Notes under the pieces: model-generated
What the model saw: only the letters and a program-made list of their open reading frames with translations
Told to the model about the DNA's origin: nothing
Database searches by the model: none
Shown: positions 59,865 to 64,000 of the stretch, piece by piece
Layout: every line of letters starts with the position of its first letter
Position numbering within the stretch: the stretch's first letter is position 1
Assembly (NCBI RefSeq): GCF_040939455.1
Contig: NC_134106.1
Coordinates: forward strand, 74,345,001-74,409,000
Origin: Microcebus murinus
Lineage: Eukaryota > Chordata > Mammalia > Primates > Cheirogaleidae
Direction of reading: 5' to 3'
Length of the DNA: 64,000 bases
Program-made: the position numbers and the translations under genes

Positions 59865-60382
59865 AAACTCTCAGATGCTCTCCAACAGAGGATGCCTTTA
59901 TTGGGCCAAAGGCTCTGCTCATTAGACACAGCAAAGAAGACCAGGGGAAGGAAGAAAAAGAAGAAAAACAGGAGGAGTCCACCTTCCTTCCTAGCAGCTT
60001 GCTTCCCTAGTACAACTTATTTATCCCTCAGGAAAATAAAATCCATTCCCCAACCAGTGAAGGGCTGAAGCTTAAGGCCTAAAAGAGACTAGGAAGCTGT
60101 CAAGGTTAGAGGTGGTTCAATCCTGGGCCAGAGGCCCCACGGACAGTGGTGGCAGCTGGCAGCAGTTAACACAGCCTGGTCGGCACCCAGAGCAGACACG
60201 TGGCAGTGAGTGAGGTCCCCAGGCCTCCAGGAGACACAGTTCCCTTAGGTTGAATGTGCAGTTTTCAGAACAAACACTAAACATGTTAAATATAACTTCT
60301 CCCCAACAATACCATTTTGCAGATTCTTATTAGCCTGAGACAAATAGTGTACCTAAAATACGTGTCAAGAAAGGCATCGTGA

Positions 60383-60719
60383 GGCCGGGCGCTGTGGCTC
60401 ACGCCTGTAATCCTAGCTCTTGGGAGGCCGAGGCGGGAGGATTGCTCAAGGTCAGGAGTTCGAAACCAGCCTGAGCAAGAGCGAGACCCCGTCTCTACTA
60501 TAAATAGAAAGAAATTAATTGGCCAACTGATATATATATAAAAAATTAGCCGGGCATGGTGGCGCATGCCTGTAGTCCCAGCTACCCGGGAGGCTGAGGC
60601 AGAAGGATCACTCGAGCCCAGGAGTTTGAGGTTGCCGTGAGCTAGGCTGACGCCACGGCACTCACTCTAGCCTGGGCAACAAAGCGAGACTCTGTCTCAA
60701 AAAAAAAAAAAAAAAAAAA
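60383..60719 (+). mobile_element. Alu, lemur type with middle insertion
   Basis: This is a complete Alu with a perfect 16-bp duplication AAGAAAGGCATCGTGA at 60367-60382 and 60720-60735. It is inserted near the left end of an L1 relic. Confidence 0.96.
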
Positions 60720-60735
60720 AAGAAAGGCATCGTGA

Positions 60736-61890
60736 ACAGGTGTTTCTCTAAAAAAGAAAGACAAATGGTCAAGAAACATGAGAAAATGTTCAACGTCACT
60801 AATCATCAGGGAAATGAAAATTAATACCATAGTTAGATAGCTCCTTACTCCAGTTAGAATGGCTTTCATTAAAAAGTCTAAAAACAATAGATGCTAGGCT
60901 GGGTGAGGTACCTCGAGCCTGTAATCCTAGCACTCTGGGAGGCCAAGGCGGGCGGATTGCTCAAGGTCAGGAGTTCAAAACCAGCCTGAGCAAGGGCGAG
61001 ACCCATCTCTACTATAAATAGAAAGAAATTAATTGGCCAACTAACATATATATATAGAAAAAAAAATTAGCCAGGCATGGTGGCGCATGCCTATAATCCC
61101 AGCTATTCGGGAGGCTGAGGCAGGAGGATTGCTGAAGCCCAGGAGTTTGAGGTTGCTGTGAGCTAGGCTGACGCCATGGCACTCACTCTAGCCTGGGCAA
61201 CAAAGCGAGACTTTGTCTCAAAAAAAAAAAAACAACAACAACAATAGATGCTGGCGTGGACACAGAGAGAAAGGAACACTTCTACACTGTTGGTGGGACT
61301 GCAAATTAACACGGCCTCTATGGAAAACAGTATGGAGATTTCTCAAAGAACTAAAAGTGGACCTACCATTCGATTCAGAAATTCCACTACTGGTTATCTA
61401 CCCAAATGAAAAGTCATTTCACCAAAAATATGCCTGTACTTGAATGTTTATTGCAGCACAATTCACAATTCCAAAGATATGGAATCAACTCAAGTGCCCA
61501 TCATTTCATGAGTAGATTAATAAAATGTGGTATATGTATACCATGGAATACTAGTCAGCCATTAAAACGATGAATTAATACCTTTTACAACAATCTGGAT
61601 GGAACTGGAGACCATTCTCCTAAGTATAATATTGCAAGAATGGAAAAACAAACACCACATGTACTCCCTATTAAATTGGAACTAACTCATGAGCACACAA
61701 GCACGTGGAGGGAAGTAAAACTCAGTGGAAAGCAACTGGGGGGAGTTGGTGAGGGGAGGGGAATAAACTAACTTAATGGGTACTATGCACACGATTTGGG
61801 TAATGGGTACACTTATAGCCAAGACTCAAACATTACAAAAATGATCCATGCAACCTAAAACATTTGTACCCCTTTAATATTTTGAAAGAA
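60736..61890 (+). mobile_element. L1 3' end relic (lemur-type tail), split by an Alu
   Basis: It contains ORF2 C-terminal landmarks (GTTGGTGGGACTGCAAATTA, the CCATGGAATACTAGTCAGCC stretch, GGATGGAACTGGAGACCATT). Its tail has CATTTGTACCCCTTTAATAT and then an A-rich end. Frames are broken; it is split by the Alu at 60896. Confidence 0.85.
60896..61239 (+). mobile_element. Alu, lemur type, nested in L1
   Basis: This is a complete Alu with the 13-bp duplication AACAATAGATGCT at 60883-60895 and 61240-61252. Confidence 0.95.
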
Positions 61891-63837
61891 AAAAAAGAAC
61901 TGCATCAGTCAGAACTTGGGGGGATCAGAGCTGCTCAGGTTAATATCACCTCATTATTTCTGGGGCCCAGTTACTATCCTCTGTCATTGCATTTCCTGAT
62001 GTGCAAATCTGAGTGGTGCCCCTTTGACTTGGAATACTCTGTCCTCACCATTCCTGTGCAGGAGCAATAGAATTCTGGAATGCTCCTGATGAAAGCATGG
62101 TGGACACGGGTCAAGAAAAGGCCAGATTCTTCCATGCTTTGGGGCAGTGGCTGGATGTCACAATGCCGATGGGCCATCATGAGAAGCTGTAAGGAGGCCT
62201 CACAGGTCAAAGATCTCCAAATAAGGAACTAGCTGACCCTCCTCTGGTAACTCCTTGGATGTCATCGTGACAGGGAAGGCTGAAGAAAGAGGGAGAGAAT
62301 CCTGGGTCTAGAATGATGCCCTGCCCATCATGGACAATGACTGGTAGCTGAATGGTGATCCTGGTTTTCAACAGTTCCTGAAGACTCTGCACAGCTGACT
62401 AGTCTTCTAGTTTTCTTTGCAGCTCCAAGGAAAACCAAGGCTTCTGAAGAGGGGGTCTTTCCCACATATTTCACAAGTCCACTGTAGAAGAGGCATCATT
62501 TTCTTGAGGCAAGGCCCAGGGACTGGCCAGAGTAACCCATGAGATCAGACAGGGCAGGATATCGGTGCCTTTGAAGACTGGCTCTGGCTCAAGGCCCAGA
62601 GTGGCAGTGGCCTTGCATCAGGACTCAGGGTACAGGGAACAAACAGAAAGTGAGGCCAGAGAGGGATGCAGCACATGGTCCTAGGAAGGTAGCCCGATGG
62701 AGCTGCACCCAGCCCAGGGACACAAAGCACACCTGTGCAGAGCCCCAGAGACCTGAGAAACTATCAGGCACACCCTGAGCTCTAGAAATCAGACTGCACA
62801 AAATGTCTAAGAGAACCTTAAGGCAACCAGGAAGGAAGATTCAGCCCAGAAAAGGAAACACAGAAAAGGAACATGCAGAGCACAAAGGGAACACGATCAA
62901 ACTTTGCCTTTAGTCATTCATGTCAGAGAGAGCTTAGGAATCACCGGGTGAGGACAGGTACCTGCATTAGCCAGCAAGTCCAGACCCATGCCACCTATGG
63001 AAAACAAAGATTTTCCATAATCAGTCCACTTGTTACTTTCTAGACATCCAAGGAAAGGCTCGCACTGTGAAGGAGGGTGTGGGGTAGGGCTGGAGACAGG
63101 AGGAGTGGCTGTCCCTGGGACTCCTCCAGAAACAGGAGGCTCAGTCTCTGTGGAGGCTCAGCTGGAAAGGCTCTGAGCTCAGAATAGCAATCGGGGAGTC
63201 CCAAGAACTGAGGAATAGGAGTTCCAGAGAGAACACAGACAGGGGATGGTGGAGAGGGATGATCAACAAAATATCCCAGAAGTGAAGATACAGGTCTTCC
63301 CTAACCAGGCCCCTGAGGGAGCAGCACAATGGGAAGAAAAGACCAATGAATGGGCTTCACCAGGGAATGTTACAACTCTAAGACAAAGTGAAGAAAAGCA
63401 GGTCACTTGCTAGTGAATCGGACCGGCATCCTACTTCTCAAGAGCAACTGGGAACTCAAAGGAAATATATCAATGATTTCAAAATTACAACAGGAGTTAT
63501 TTTCCTCTATTAATTCTGTATCTAGCCAAACTACCTCAAGGTGAGGGTGGAAAAAAATGGCATTTTCAGACATGCAAGTCCCAGGGAGTTAGTGGAAGAC
63601 AGGCTCCATGCCAAGTGAGGGAGCTAAAGCCAAGGGAAAAAAAGACCTAGGCTCCAGGAAATAGGAGCTGGACCGCAGGAGGAGGAGGAGACCCCACAAC
63701 AGTGGTGACAATCAGTCCCGATAACTTCATCATCGTGGGAGGAGACGCATATGTTCCTGTGGAGTTTAGAGAAGAATGAGTGATTGATCCTTAGGAAGCT
63801 ATTAAATTTAGGAAAATCAAAAGCCACTCAAGAAGAG

Positions 63838-64000
63838 CTATGGCTTGAGTGTCCCCTCCAAAACCCAGGCTGAAACTTAATCTCCAGTGTGGCAGCATGG
63901 AGAAGTGGGGCCTTTAAGAGGTGATTAGATATAAGTGGATTAATCAATTCTTGGATTAATGGATTATCATGGGAATGGGACCTATGGCTTTATAAGAGGA
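63838..64000 (+). mobile_element. MaLR-type LTR start (cut by window end)
   Basis: The stretch GCTATGGCTTGAGTGTCCCC, then GTGGGGCCTTTAAGAGGTGA and GGCTTTATAAGAGGA follows the 5' half of MLT1/MST-type LTRs. Confidence 0.75.

Larger units (their letters stand above)
58628..64000. other. MERTK intron 2 (partial)
   Basis: The intron holds an LTR-like relic (58726-59145), a 28-bp tandem duplication (59810-59864), two Alus framing and splitting an L1 3' end (60383-61890), and the start of a MaLR-type LTR (63838 to the window end). No exon 2 is found. The 61900-63830 stretch is unassigned. Confidence 0.75.

Overview
This window is mammalian nuclear DNA, almost certainly from a strepsirrhine primate of the lemur type. 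Many Alu copies carry an AT-rich middle insertion between the two arms (reading TTAATTGGCCAACTAA on the sense strand) and the GCTAGGCTGACGCCACGGCAC right-arm variant. Both are typical of lemur Alus and absent from ape and monkey Alus. There is no bacterial, phage or CRISPR content.

The only functional gene I can support is MERTK, the MER receptor tyrosine kinase of the TYRO3/AXL/MER family, on the minus strand. Thirteen consecutive internal exons are present, from high to low coordinates. They run from the end of Ig domain 1 (about residue 161 of the human protein) to the kinase hinge region (about residue 693 of 999). Every exon has GT/AG borders, all junction phases agree, and the 1597 coding bases stay open throughout. 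By residue mapping these are exons 3 to 15 of the 19-exon human gene. The signal-peptide and first Ig exons lie beyond base 64000, and the catalytic-loop and tail exons lie before base 1. Exons 3-5 give Ig1 end and Ig2, exons 6-9 two fibronectin type III domains, exon 10 stalk and membrane helix, exons 11-12 juxtamembrane segment and start of the kinase, and exons 13-15 the kinase N-lobe.

The rest is intron filled with mobile elements: about 20 Alu copies (older J-like forms and lemur forms, many with target-site duplications), old and lemur-type L1 fragments, L2 and MIR relics, hAT and Tigger-like DNA transposons, and solo LTR relics. Two processed retrocopies lie in introns in the gene's orientation: SMIM8 (intron 11), intact except for one nonsense codon, and TPT1 (intron 8), badly broken. 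Both have poly(A) traces and target-site duplications, as expected for L1-driven retroposition.

I found no undescribed biological system. The points most worth checking are the near-intact SMIM8 retrocopy, the graded Alu series, the nested insertions, an Alu 40 bp from the exon 12 donor, and several MERTK residues that differ from the human protein as I recall it.
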